Assembly (NCBI RefSeq): GCF_004125825.1
Contig: NZ_QQWI01000011.1
Span: forward strand, 1-64,000
Origin: Fusibacter sp. A1
Lineage (GTDB): Bacteria > Bacillota > Clostridia > Peptostreptococcales > Acidaminobacteraceae
Length of the DNA stretch: 64,000 nt
Reading direction: 5' to 3'
The notes under the pieces are model-generated. The model ran no database searches. It had not been told where the DNA came from and saw only the letters and a list, made by a program, of their open reading frames with translations. A program made the position numbers and the translations under genes. Of the stretch, positions 11,861 through 20,673 are shown one piece after another (the stretch's first letter is position 1; every line of letters begins with the position of its first letter).

Positions 11861-11928
11861 GACCGCAAGCAATGTGGTCTTTTTTACAATTAAAGGAAAG
11901 AAAACTGAAGGCTTGAGTTTCAAGCCTT
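11861..11928 (+). terminator. two hairpins between rpmH and rnpA
   Basis: First hairpin: GACCGC/GTGGTC (11861-11866 with 11874-11879, one G-T pair) followed by six T, which looks like a terminator or attenuator. Second: AAGGCTTG/CAAGCCTT (11908-11915 with 11921-11928), weak T tail. They would reduce rnpA expression relative to rpmH, as expected from the amounts of the two products. Confidence 0.6.
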
Positions 11929-11949
11929 TGCGGTTTTCTAAATAAGTGT

Positions 11950-12288
11950 ATGAAAATTGATACTTTAAAGAAAAATGAAGAGTTTAAAACCATCTATAAG
12001 CGTGGGAAATCCCATGTTGGCGCTTACTTGGTGCTGTATTCAGTTAAGAATGATACTGATGCAAAACAGTTTGGAATTACAGTAAGCAAGAAAGTTGGTA
12101 ATGCTGTCAATCGTAATCGCATCAGGCGATTAGTGAAAGAAGCAATCCGTTTGAATGATTCGATGATACCAGTAGGGTATGATTATGTGATTGTTTCACG
12201 TGTGAGAGCAACTAAAGCTTCCTACCAAGACATTGAAAAAAATCTTTTATACCTCGTGAGACAATTAAAAAAAGAGGCTAAAAAGTGA
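11950..12288 (+). CDS. rnpA: ribonuclease P protein component
   Basis: 112-residue basic protein subunit of RNase P, which helps the catalytic RNA cut 5' leaders from pre-tRNA. The hallmark is [16 protein letters not shown] (the RNR motif) at about residues 57-72, with [10 protein letters not shown] just before it. There is no obvious ribosome site before the ATG, so translation may be weak. The stop overlaps the GTG start of yidD (GTGA). Confidence 0.95.
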   Translation: MKIDTLKKNEEFKTIYKRGKSHVGAYLVLYSVKNDTDAKQFGITVSKKVGNAVNRNRIRRLVKEAIRLNDSMIPVGYDYVIVSRVRATKASYQDIEKNLLYLVRQLKKEAKK

Positions 12289-12494
12289 AATTTCTCTTAA
12301 TTGCTGTTGTAAAATTTTACAGACTTTTTATTTCACCACTCCTAGGTCCAAACTGTCGTTTTCAACCGACATGTTCAGCTTATTCTTTAGAAGCCTTGGA
12401 GAAATATGGTGCTATTAAGGGTACGTACTTAAGTGTGAGGCGAATTTTGAAATGCCACCCATTTCATCCTGGTGGCTATGATCCTTTAAAATGA
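12285..12494 (+). CDS. yidD: membrane protein insertion efficiency factor YidD
   Basis: 69-residue protein of the YidD family with an amphipathic N terminus ([17 protein letters not shown]) and the conserved [39 protein letters not shown]. Three cysteines are conserved. It assists YidC, encoded directly after it. GTG start overlapping the rnpA stop. Confidence 0.94.
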   Translation: MKFLLIAVVKFYRLFISPLLGPNCRFQPTCSAYSLEALEKYGAIKGTYLSVRRILKCHPFHPGGYDPLK

Positions 12495-12513
12495 ACATAC
12501 AGGGGGAGTAATT

Positions 12514-13227
12514 TTGATTAAATCGAGTATTGGCTGGTTATTGGGCCAGATATTTACATTTACAAATCATTACGCTTTATCAATCATATTATTAACTATA
12601 ATTGTGAAGTTTGTAATTTTACCATTAACTTTAGCTCAGATGAAGTCACAAAAAAGCATGTCGGAAGTTCAACCTAAGATTCAGGAGCTGCAAAAAAAAT
12701 ACAAAGATGATAAGGAAACACTTAATCAGAAGACACTTGAACTATATAAGGAACATAAGGTTAATCCCTTAGCCGGTTGTCTACCGCTGATTATTCAAAT
12801 GCCTATCATATTCGCATTGTTTACCGTATTGAGAGAACCTACACAATATGTATTTGGCGGAAACGAGAGCTTAGCGCTCGAAGCCACAAGTCAAGTTTTC
12901 TTATGGATCAAGAATTTCGCAGAGCCGGATAAGTTATATGCGGTACTAAAATTCGAATGGGCTAAAAGTATTCCTGGTTTATTGCCGATGCTAGCATCCA
13001 TTTTGACTTATTTCCAGTTTAAGACGATGGGAACTACGACACAGTCGGATAATGAAACTGCAAATCGTATGAATAAGAACATGCAAATGATGTTCCCTCT
13101 TATGATTTTGGTATTTGGTAACAGCATATCTGCAGGCGTTGCGCTTTATTGGGTTGTAAGTACAGCATTCCAAATGGTTCAACAAATTTTATTAAAGCCT
13201 AAAAGCACCAAGGAGGCGCAAATATAA
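12514..13227 (+). CDS. yidC: membrane protein insertase YidC/Oxa1
   Basis: 237-residue short-form insertase with five expected membrane spans. It lacks the large extracytoplasmic domain of Gram-negative YidC. The conserved cytoplasmic coiled segment (MKSQKSMSEVQPKIQELQKKY) follows the first helix pair, and the Arg-containing NPLAGCLPLIIQMPIIFALF segment is present. No lipobox cysteine at the N terminus. TTG start with GGGGGAG upstream. Its last base is the first base of jag. Confidence 0.94.
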   Translation: MIKSSIGWLLGQIFTFTNHYALSIILLTIIVKFVILPLTLAQMKSQKSMSEVQPKIQELQKKYKDDKETLNQKTLELYKEHKVNPLAGCLPLIIQMPIIFALFTVLREPTQYVFGGNESLALEATSQVFLWIKNFAEPDKLYAVLKFEWAKSIPGLLPMLASILTYFQFKTMGTTTQSDNETANRMNKNMQMMFPLMILVFGNSISAGVALYWVVSTAFQMVQQILLKPKSTKEAQI

Positions 13228-13847
13228 TGAGATCTTATGAAGTAGTAGCTAAAACAGTTGATGATGCCATTGAGCAAGCACTAGCGGCACTCAATACGAC
13301 AATCGACGAAGTTGAAATTGAAATTTTCGAAGAGACGCAAAAGGGATTGTTAGGATTCTTAAAGGCGAAGGAAGTACGTGTCGTCGCTTCTTTGAAAGAG
13401 ACAGTGATAGATAAGGCTGTCAGCTTTTTAAAGGATATGTTAGCTGGGATGGGTGTGGATGCCACATTTGATATTACAGAAACTCCTGAGAACCTTAATA
13501 TTGATATCAAGGGCGATGATATGGCCATTGTTATCGGTAGACGTGGACAGACTTTGGACGCGCTTCAGTATTTAGTGAGCTTAGTAGTGAACAAGGGACG
13601 CGAAAATTACTTGAGAGTTGTTTTGGACACTGAGAATTATAGAAGTAAAAGAGAAGCATCGCTTATTAAGCTAGCCAATAAGCTCGCTTACAAGGCTAAG
13701 AAATACAAGAAAGAAATTGTGCTCGAACCGATGAATCCATACGAGCGCAGAATTATCCATGCTTCACTTCAAAGCAATAAGTTTGTAAGTACAAGAAGTG
13801 AAGGTGAGGAACCAAACAGAAAAGTGGTAATTTTCTTAAACAAGTAA
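13227..13847 (+). CDS. jag: RNA-binding protein Jag (KhpB)
   Basis: 206 residues in three parts: N-terminal Jag_N domain (residues 1-50), a type II KH domain with MAIVIGRRGQTLDALQYL (about 95-112), and a C-terminal R3H domain with PMNPYERRIIHASLQ (about 170-184). It binds RNA and in Streptococcus affects cell division. It is cotranscribed with yidC and ends just before a terminator. Confidence 0.93.
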   Translation: MRSYEVVAKTVDDAIEQALAALNTTIDEVEIEIFEETQKGLLGFLKAKEVRVVASLKETVIDKAVSFLKDMLAGMGVDATFDITETPENLNIDIKGDDMAIVIGRRGQTLDALQYLVSLVVNKGRENYLRVVLDTENYRSKREASLIKLANKLAYKAKKYKKEIVLEPMNPYERRIIHASLQSNKFVSTRSEGEEPNRKVVIFLNK

Positions 13848-13882
13848 GTGAAATAACGATTATAAACGAATTGTTTATTCCT

Positions 13883-13910
13883 AAACCCAGTATAATGCTG
13901 GGTTTTCGTT
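13883..13910 (+). terminator. terminator after jag
   Basis: Stem AACCCAG/CTGGGTT (13884-13890 with 13898-13904) followed by TTCGTT. Moderate T tail. Confidence 0.65.
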
Positions 13911-13944
13911 GTATAAAGATATAGTAGGAAAAGAGGTGGATTTT

Positions 13945-15318
13945 ATGAGTCATATAGTATCTGCAATAGCGACATCCCCTGGTGAAAGCGCGATTGGAAT
14001 TATCAGACTTAGCGGTGAAGGTGCCATTGAGCTTGTTTCTTCAATTTTTAGCACACCTTCTAAGAGAAAACTGACTTATTTTAATGAACGTACGATGGCT
14101 TATGGACATATCGTCAAGGATGAGATGATCCTTGATGAGGTGATGGTAGCCTATTTTAAAGGGCCAAGGTCGTATACAAAAGAGGACATGGTGGAGATAT
14201 ACACACATGGAAGCTATATCGCACTGAGAGAGGTGCAGAACCATCTGATTACCGTAGGAGCATCACCTGCAGAACCCGGAGAATTTACTAAGCGCGCCTT
14301 CTTGAATGGAAGAATCGACTTATCACAGGCTGAAGCGGTCATGGATCTGATAAGCTCTAAGACAAAAAAAGGATTTGAAGTGGCTATAGATCAGTTAGAA
14401 GGCAATTTATCTATCGTCCTCAATAAAAAGATTGAGGAACTGACCGATCTGATGGCACAAATAGAAGTGATCATTGATTATCCAGACGAGGATGTCGAAA
14501 TCATCAGTAGGGAAAACATATTTAAAAGTCTCGGTGAAATGAAGAAAGACATCAATGAGCTTGCTACGACCTATGAATCAGGTAAAGTTATCAAGGATGG
14601 CCTTAATCTTGTTATCATAGGAAGACCCAATGTGGGCAAGTCCTCTCTGCTGAATGCCTTACTCAAGGAGAGCAGGGCTATTGTCACTCATATAGCAGGT
14701 ACTACAAGAGATGTAATAGAAGAGGTGGCAAACATACGTGGTATTCCAGTAAGACTTGTCGATACGGCAGGTATTAGGGAAACCGATGATATGATTGAAA
14801 AAATGGGCGTTGAGAAAACTAAACAGTTCTTCAATAGGTCCGATATGGCGATTCTCGTATTGAACGCGTCTGAAGAACTGGCTATCGAAGATGAACAGAT
14901 ACTTGAAGTTGTTAAAGACAAGAAAGTAATCGTGCTGGTCAATAAAATAGATTTGGAAAGAAAATTGGATTTAGAGATGGTGAAAAGCCATTTGCCCGGT
15001 GCTAAGTTCGTTGAAGCCTCGATCATGAATGATGTAGGTCTAAATGAGCTTGAAGACGCGATTGAAAGTCATATCATCAGCGGTGAAGTAGCGATGAAAT
15101 CTGGAAGGATACTTACAAACGCAAGACATTACGAAGCGGTTGTGAAGGCTGGAAACAGCATAAAGGCAGCAATGGAAACGATGGAAAGCGGAATGCCGCT
15201 TGATGTCATTGAAGTAGATCTTATCAACGCCTATAACGCGATAGGTGAAGTCGTAGGTAAGTCAGTAAACGAAGATGTGATCGCAAGAATATTTGAGAAA
15301 TTCTGTTTAGGGAAGTGA
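13945..15318 (+). CDS. mnmE: tRNA uridine-5-carboxymethylaminomethyl modification GTPase MnmE
   Basis: 457 residues. With MnmG it makes the cmnm5 modification of wobble uridine in tRNA. The N-terminal folate-binding domain begins [18 protein letters not shown], the G domain carries [22 protein letters not shown] and NKID, and the C terminus is the catalytic FCLGK with the essential cysteine four residues from the end. I chose ATG 13945 (AGAGGTGG upstream) over a start 12 codons earlier, which adds residues not found in the family. mnmG follows after four bases. Confidence 0.96.
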   Translation: MSHIVSAIATSPGESAIGIIRLSGEGAIELVSSIFSTPSKRKLTYFNERTMAYGHIVKDEMILDEVMVAYFKGPRSYTKEDMVEIYTHGSYIALREVQNHLITVGASPAEPGEFTKRAFLNGRIDLSQAEAVMDLISSKTKKGFEVAIDQLEGNLSIVLNKKIEELTDLMAQIEVIIDYPDEDVEIISRENIFKSLGEMKKDINELATTYESGKVIKDGLNLVIIGRPNVGKSSLLNALLKESRAIVTHIAGTTRDVIEEVANIRGIPVRLVDTAGIRETDDMIEKMGVEKTKQFFNRSDMAILVLNASEELAIEDEQILEVVKDKKVIVLVNKIDLERKLDLEMVKSHLPGAKFVEASIMNDVGLNELEDAIESHIISGEVAMKSGRILTNARHYEAVVKAGNSIKAAMETMESGMPLDVIEVDLINAYNAIGEVVGKSVNEDVIARIFEKFCLGK

Positions 15319-15322
15319 TGAT

Positions 15323-17206
15323 ATGTATACGTATGAAGCTGGAAATTATGATGTAATAGTAGTTGGTGCGGGTCATGCTGGTTGTGAAGCAGCACTTGCT
15401 CCAGCGCGAATGGGCGTCAATACGCTTGTGGTCGCTATGAATTTGGATAGTATCGCGATGATGCCTTGTAATCCATCGATAGGTGGAACAGGTAAAGGAC
15501 ATCTTGTAAGAGAAATTGATGCTTTGGGCGGACAAATGGGTCTAAACATAGACAAGACCATGATACAGGCAAAAATGCTGAATTTTGCAAAAGGTCCTGC
15601 GGTGCACTCCTTACGGGCACAGGCTGACAAATATTGGTATCACAGTGAAATGAAGAAAACACTTGAAAACCAGGAGAATCTTGCAGTGAAGCAAGCCGAG
15701 GTAATCGAGCTAATTATTGAAGATGAGACGATAAAGGGTGTTATTACAGCGACTGGCGCTATTTACCGCGCAAAAACTGTAGTTCTTGCGACAGGTACCT
15801 ATTTGGATTCAAAAATATTCATCGGACCTGCCAACTTTGAAAGCGGTCCGAATGGACTTGCCACTTCACACAAGCTCTCTAAATACCTTAGAAGTATGGC
15901 TTTTGATATGCGTAGGTTTAAAACAGGAACACCTGCGAGAGTGAATAAGAACTCGCTTGATTTAAGCGCCATGAGTATTCAAGAAGGAGATGAAGTAATC
16001 ATTCCTTTTTCATTCATGACAGATGCTATCGATATAGTGCAAGTTCCTTGTTATCTGGCATATACGAACGAGGCGACTCACGATATCATTAAGAATAACA
16101 TCCATAAAAGTGCGATGTACTCAGGTGAGATTGAAGGTGTAGGACCGCGTTACTGTCCATCTATAGAAGATAAGGTTCAAAGATTCGCCGATAGAAATAG
16201 ACATCAGCTATTCATCGAACCAGAAGGTCTTGAAACTGAGGAAATGTATGTGCAAGGTATGTCTTCGAGCTTACCGGAAGATGTTCAAATCCAATTTATG
16301 CAAAGTATTCAAGGAATGGAAAATTGTGAAATTATGAGACCTGCCCATGCGATTGAATACGATTGCATCAATCCACTGGAACTACTTCCCACACTGGAAT
16401 CGAAGAAGATTAAAAACCTGTTTTCAGCGGGACAGTTCAATGGTTCGAGCGGTTATGAGGAAGCTGCCGCTCAAGGTCTGATTGCGGGTATCAACGCTGC
16501 GCTAGTTGTACAGGATAAGGAAGCATTCGTACTTGATCGTTCAGAAGGATATATAGGTGTCTTGATTGATGACCTGGTGACAAAAGGAACGAACGAACCA
16601 TACCGGATGATGACGGGACGTTGCGAGTATAGATTACTTTTAAGACAAGATAACGCAGATGAGCGTCTTACAGAGAAGTCTTATCAGATAGGACTTGTAA
16701 ATGAGCAGAGATATGAAAAATATTCTAAAAAAATGAAAATGATTGAACAGGAGCTTGAGAGGGTCAAGGCGACTAAAATACACGTACAGGAAATCAATAA
16801 ACTATTTGAATCAATTGGTATCGCTGCAATCAGTCAGAGTATGACATTGGCTGAGTTATTGAAACGTCCTGAATTGACCTATGACATACTAAAACCGATA
16901 GACCTTGAGCGTCCCTTGATCAGTCCAGTTGTTTTTGAGCAATGTGAGATAAAATTCAAATATGAAGGTTATATCAAAAAGCAGCTTGATCAAGTGAAGA
17001 AGTTTAAATCGATGGAGAAGAAACTGCTGCCTGAGACAATCGACTATCAGCTGATAGAAGGCCTACGTAATGAAGCAAAGCAGAAGTTGAGCGAAATCAG
17101 ACCGCATTCCATAGGTCAGGCATCTAGAATATCAGGTGTGACTCCTGCGGATATTTCTGTACTTTTGATTTTCATGGAGCAGAAAAGGAGACAGACAGGT
17201 GAATAA
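15323..17206 (+). CDS. mnmG: tRNA uridine-5-carboxymethylaminomethyl modification enzyme MnmG (GidA)
   Basis: 627-residue FAD-dependent partner of MnmE. The N-terminal dinucleotide fold is [21 protein letters not shown], followed by the family signature [21 protein letters not shown]. The second signature is [21 protein letters not shown] at about residues 371-391, and the C-terminal helical domain contacts tRNA. Full length for the family. The rsmG start lies inside its 3' end. Confidence 0.97.
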   Translation: MYTYEAGNYDVIVVGAGHAGCEAALAPARMGVNTLVVAMNLDSIAMMPCNPSIGGTGKGHLVREIDALGGQMGLNIDKTMIQAKMLNFAKGPAVHSLRAQADKYWYHSEMKKTLENQENLAVKQAEVIELIIEDETIKGVITATGAIYRAKTVVLATGTYLDSKIFIGPANFESGPNGLATSHKLSKYLRSMAFDMRRFKTGTPARVNKNSLDLSAMSIQEGDEVIIPFSFMTDAIDIVQVPCYLAYTNEATHDIIKNNIHKSAMYSGEIEGVGPRYCPSIEDKVQRFADRNRHQLFIEPEGLETEEMYVQGMSSSLPEDVQIQFMQSIQGMENCEIMRPAHAIEYDCINPLELLPTLESKKIKNLFSAGQFNGSSGYEEAAAQGLIAGINAALVVQDKEAFVLDRSEGYIGVLIDDLVTKGTNEPYRMMTGRCEYRLLLRQDNADERLTEKSYQIGLVNEQRYEKYSKKMKMIEQELERVKATKIHVQEINKLFESIGIAAISQSMTLAELLKRPELTYDILKPIDLERPLISPVVFEQCEIKFKYEGYIKKQLDQVKKFKSMEKKLLPETIDYQLIEGLRNEAKQKLSEIRPHSIGQASRISGVTPADISVLLIFMEQKRRQTGE

Positions 17207-17906
17207 TGATATTGTAAGTGCTTTTTCTTCTTTGAATATACATTTGACTCCTAGGCAAGTAAATCAATTTTCGACCTATAGAAAATTACTTCAGGAATGG
17301 AACAAAGTGATGAACTTGACCGCTGTAGATGATGATGAAGGAATCCTTTACAGGCACTTTGTCGACAGTTGTCAGATTGTCTTGGCAGGACAGATTGATA
17401 GCTCAAGTAGGATCATTGACATTGGAACGGGAGCTGGATTTCCAGGTCTTCCTTTAGCTATCATCACAGGTTGTGAAGCGACACTTGTAGATGCACTAAA
17501 TAAAAGGATACAGTTTTTAAATACCGTTTGCAGCGAGGCTGAAATTGAGAATGTAAACTGCATACATGCTAGGGCAGAGGATATTGGAAAGGATCGTGAC
17601 TATAGGGAGCAATATGATTTTGCTGTGGCCCGTGCGGTCGCCAATCTTACGGTTTTGATGGAATATACAGTTCCTTTCATAAAGGTTGGGGGAGCACTAA
17701 TCGCCCACAAAGCGACACAGACCGATAGTGAAATTGAAGATGCCAAGGCTGCAATGGAGATTCTAGGATGTCGTCTAGAGAAAACTATCGTAATAGAGAG
17801 TGATGAGGATGTAGATAGAACCTTGATCATCATAAGAAAAATATCTGAAACACCACAAAAATACCCTAGAAAGTCCGGAATTCCTTTAAAAAGACCTTTA
17901 AAATAA
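17199..17906 (+). CDS. rsmG: 16S rRNA m7G527 methyltransferase RsmG (GidB)
   Basis: 235-residue class I SAM methyltransferase that methylates N7 of G527 in 16S rRNA. The SAM site is [15 protein letters not shown] (about residues 69-83) and [19 protein letters not shown] is typical just before it. GTG start overlapping the mnmG stop by eight bases. The C-terminal tail is basic ([15 protein letters not shown]), as in Firmicutes homologues. A terminator follows. Confidence 0.95.
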   Translation: MNNDIVSAFSSLNIHLTPRQVNQFSTYRKLLQEWNKVMNLTAVDDDEGILYRHFVDSCQIVLAGQIDSSSRIIDIGTGAGFPGLPLAIITGCEATLVDALNKRIQFLNTVCSEAEIENVNCIHARAEDIGKDRDYREQYDFAVARAVANLTVLMEYTVPFIKVGGALIAHKATQTDSEIEDAKAAMEILGCRLEKTIVIESDEDVDRTLIIIRKISETPQKYPRKSGIPLKRPLK

Positions 17907-17929
17907 AAAAAAAGCGCAAATAAAGCTCT

Positions 17930-17956
17930 GACCTTGTAATGAGGTCTTTTATTTTT
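17930..17956 (+). terminator. terminator after rsmG
   Basis: Stem GACCT/AGGTC (17930-17934 with 17942-17946), then TTTTATTTTT. Short stem but good T tail. Confidence 0.65.
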
Positions 17957-17994
17957 ACTTTAATTTGAGTAAACTGTTAGTAGGTGGTGAGAAT

Positions 17995-18765
17995 ATGGCT
18001 AAAGCAATAGCAATTTTTAATCAAAAAGGTGGTGTCGGTAAAACTACGACAAACATCAATCTTAGTGCATGTCTGGCGTCAATGGGTAAGAAAGTTTTAA
18101 TTATCGATAACGATCCGCAAGGTAATTCGACAAGCGGATTAGGAATCAACAAAAATACTACAGTTTTTAATTTATATGATCTTCTACTCGGTGAAATATC
18201 CGCCCAAGAAGGAATTTTGAAGACTGGATTTAAGAATTTGGATATCATACCTTCCAATGTTCAATTGGCAGGCGCAGAAATTGAAATGATCGATATAGAT
18301 AATCGCGAATTTAGGCTAAAAGTGATTATCGACGCATTGAGAGATCAATATGACTATATATTTATTGATTGTCCTCCTTCGCTTGGACTTCTGACAATCA
18401 ACTCCTTGGTCGCTGTAGATAGTATTTTAGTGCCTATTCAATGTGAATATTATGCTTTGGAAGGTGTTTCTCAACTAATCAATACCTACAAGCTGATGAG
18501 AAAAGGGTTGAACAAAACCTTGCAGATAGAGGGTGTATTGATCAGTATGTATGATTCTCGTACTAATCTCTCCCAGCAAGTCGTAGATGAAGTCGAAAAG
18601 TATTTCCAAGGAAAAGTCTATAAGACAAGAATTCCGAGAAACATCAGATTAGCTGAGGCACCAAGCTACGGCATGCCGATTATGTATTATGATGAGAAAT
18701 CGAAGGGTGCTGAGAGTTATATGGCACTCGCGAAGGAAATTATCGAAGGAGCAAATAATGGTTAA
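17995..18765 (+). CDS. parA: chromosome partitioning ATPase ParA (Soj)
   Basis: 256-residue MinD/ParA-family ATPase with the deviant Walker A KGGVGKTT near the N terminus, followed by DNDPQGNSTSGLG. Walker B is YIFIDCPPSLGLLTIN. With ParB and parS it moves the origin regions apart and, as Soj, can modulate DnaA. ATG 17995 has TAGGTGGTGA upstream; a TTG ten codons earlier lacks a ribosome site. parB overlaps its stop by eight bases. Confidence 0.95.
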   Translation: MAKAIAIFNQKGGVGKTTTNINLSACLASMGKKVLIIDNDPQGNSTSGLGINKNTTVFNLYDLLLGEISAQEGILKTGFKNLDIIPSNVQLAGAEIEMIDIDNREFRLKVIIDALRDQYDYIFIDCPPSLGLLTINSLVAVDSILVPIQCEYYALEGVSQLINTYKLMRKGLNKTLQIEGVLISMYDSRTNLSQQVVDEVEKYFQGKVYKTRIPRNIRLAEAPSYGMPIMYYDEKSKGAESYMALAKEIIEGANNG

Positions 18766-19606
18766 AAAAACCGGATTGGGCAAGGGATTAAGCGCACTGA
18801 TACCCGATGATTTTGAAGAAAAAATTGATCAGTCTATCAAACGTCTGGAAATAGTCAATATTGATCTGATAAAACCAAATATCATGCAGCCAAGAACTAC
18901 CTTTAATGAAGAGGAACTGAATTCACTTGCTACCAGTATCGAGCGTAACGGCGTTATTCAGCCGATCATTCTTAAAAAGAACGATGTAGGATATGAAATC
19001 ATCGCAGGCGAACGAAGATGGAGAGCTTCAAGAATAGCTCAGCAAACTACAATTCCTGCAATCATCATGAATGATTCCGAAGAAAAAATGTATGAGATGT
19101 CTTTGATTGAAAACATGCAACGTGTCAATCTTAATCCCATCGAGGAAGGACAAGCCTACAAATCACTGATAGAAAGATATTCGATCACACAGCAGGAGGT
19201 TTCTGATATTATTGGTAAGAGTAGAACTTATATCACCAATATGATCAGATTGCTGCAACTTCAGGACGATGTGATTGAAAAAGTAGCTAACGGAGATATT
19301 AGCACCGGCCATGCGAGAGCTTTGATCACTCTCGATGGAGAAGCTCAAAAAATGTTTGCTCAGAAGATTATCATAGAGGGTTTGAGTGTTCGACAGCTTG
19401 AAAATATGATAAAGAAGTTCAATCAGCAAGTGTCTGAAAAACCGGAAAAACCAGCTAAAGACCCTTATATCGAGGCTACTGAGCGACGTTTTCAGGATTT
19501 GATTGGCACGAAAGTGATGATTCATCATGGAAAAAGTAAAGGTAAGATAGAAATTGAATACTATACCGAGGCTGATCTTGAAAGAATTATCGGCTTATTG
19601 GAATAA
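18758..19606 (+). CDS. parB: chromosome partitioning protein ParB (Spo0J)
   Basis: 282-residue CTP-dependent DNA clamp that binds parS. It starts KKTGLGKGLSALIPDDF. The ParB/Srx domain has GVIQPIILKK and the CTP-site GERRWRAS, followed by the ENMQRVNLNPIEEGQAY box. The central helix-turn-helix is TQQEVSDIIGKSRTYITNMIRLL, and the C-terminal part would dimerise. ATG 18758 has GAAGGAG upstream. A perfect parS lies five bases after the stop codon, so ParB loads next to its own gene. Confidence 0.95.
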   Translation: MVKKTGLGKGLSALIPDDFEEKIDQSIKRLEIVNIDLIKPNIMQPRTTFNEEELNSLATSIERNGVIQPIILKKNDVGYEIIAGERRWRASRIAQQTTIPAIIMNDSEEKMYEMSLIENMQRVNLNPIEEGQAYKSLIERYSITQQEVSDIIGKSRTYITNMIRLLQLQDDVIEKVANGDISTGHARALITLDGEAQKMFAQKIIIEGLSVRQLENMIKKFNQQVSEKPEKPAKDPYIEATERRFQDLIGTKVMIHHGKSKGKIEIEYYTEADLERIIGLLE

Positions 19607-19610
19607 TTAA

Positions 19611-19626
19611 TGTTTCACGTGAAACA
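19611..19626. promoter_or_regulatory. parS centromere site
   Basis: TGTTTCACGTGAAACA, a perfect 16-base palindrome that matches the conserved bacterial parS consensus TGTTNCACGTGAAACA at every position. It sits between the parB stop codon and its terminator, about 8 kb from the origin. Confidence 0.97.
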
Positions 19627-19631
19627 TCCCT

Positions 19632-19662
19632 AAAAGTAGCACTACAAAGTGCTACTTTTTTA
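19632..19662 (+). terminator. terminator after parB
   Basis: Twelve-base stem AAAAGTAGCACT/AGTGCTACTTTT (19632-19643 with 19648-19659), four-base loop and T run. Confidence 0.9.
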
Positions 19663-19703
19663 TTGCAATAAGTTATATAATAAGATTATCTCTGGAGGTT
19701 AAT

Positions 19704-20582
19704 ATGAATATTACTATTGTTATAAATCCCACCGCAGGCAAGGGTCTGTCGATATTCAAAATTGATAGCATTGAAAATTTCATTATTGAGCATGGACATT
19801 CGGTAACTATTGTTAAAACAGAGTATGAAGGACATGCGAAAAATATTGTGGAGGAGTACATAGATTGTAGTGATATTATAGTCGTTGCAGGTGGTGACGG
19901 GACACTCAGAGAAGGTGTTCTAGGAATGATCGCACGTAAATCAAAAGTTCCGATGGGAATACTTCCTACCGGAACAGGTAATGACTTTGCAAGAACTTTA
20001 GGAATACCTCTTGATCTGAATGAAGCACTTGAAGTCCTGCTGAAGGGATCAAAAACAAAGGTGCACTTCGGAAAAGTTAATGAGGATATTTTTGTTAATG
20101 TAGTCAGTACAGGATTTGACGCTTCCATTGTAAATACACGCGAAAAAATTAAGCGATTTGTCAAAGGTCCTTTATCCTACCTGGTAAGTACGATAATCAC
20201 ACTTGTGAAGTATCAGGCCAAGGAATATGTGCTTATGATTGATGGCAAAAAGCATGTTGGTACGTATTTTTTGGTGGCTGCGGCAAATGGACGATACTAC
20301 GGTGGAGGGATGAAAGTCGCGCCCAAAGCATCGCCCAAAAATAAGCAGCTGGATATTTGCCTTGTAAAAAAAATCGGGAAGTTAAAGCTGCTCTATCTAT
20401 TGCCGACGATTTACTCAGGAAAACACATTGAGACCCCCTATGTGGAATATTTTTCTTGTGATACACTAAGCATTGAAATTATCGATGGAAGCGTTTTGAT
20501 AAATATAGATGGCGAATTAAAATATGTTAATTTATTCAATATAAGTAAAAATTCAACGGATGAGTACTATTTTTTAACGTGA
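19704..20582 (+). CDS. diacylglycerol kinase family lipid kinase (YegS/DgkB-like)
   Basis: 292 residues with the catalytic-domain motifs INPTAGKG at the N terminus, VAGGDGTLREGVLGM (about residues 58-72) and LPTGTGNDFARTLGIP (about 84-99). This is the DAGK_cat/YegS fold, which phosphorylates diacylglycerol or a related lipid, probably recycling diacylglycerol from lipoteichoic acid synthesis. The exact substrate cannot be told. TCTGGAGG precedes the ATG. Confidence 0.88.
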   Translation: MNITIVINPTAGKGLSIFKIDSIENFIIEHGHSVTIVKTEYEGHAKNIVEEYIDCSDIIVVAGGDGTLREGVLGMIARKSKVPMGILPTGTGNDFARTLGIPLDLNEALEVLLKGSKTKVHFGKVNEDIFVNVVSTGFDASIVNTREKIKRFVKGPLSYLVSTIITLVKYQAKEYVLMIDGKKHVGTYFLVAAANGRYYGGGMKVAPKASPKNKQLDICLVKKIGKLKLLYLLPTIYSGKHIETPYVEYFSCDTLSIEIIDGSVLINIDGELKYVNLFNISKNSTDEYYFLT

Positions 20583-20618
20583 TTTACACTTAATTTAAGC
20601 CGGTTTTACAAAGTTTTA

Positions 20619-20634
20619 GTGCTATGGATAGCAC
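20619..20634. repeat. perfect inverted repeat upstream of the AcoR-like regulator
   Basis: GTGCTAT-GG-ATAGCAC, arms 20619-20625 and 20628-20634, no T run after it. It lies 40 bases before the regulator's start codon and could be an operator or an mRNA hairpin. Confidence 0.55.
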
Positions 20635-20673
20635 ATCGGATTAAACGCTTTAAATCGCAACTGTGGAGGTTCT

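Noticed and set aside
12191..12206. parS-like TGTTTCACGTGTGAGA inside rnpA
   Set aside because: Only the left half fits; three mismatches and a coding location make chance likely.
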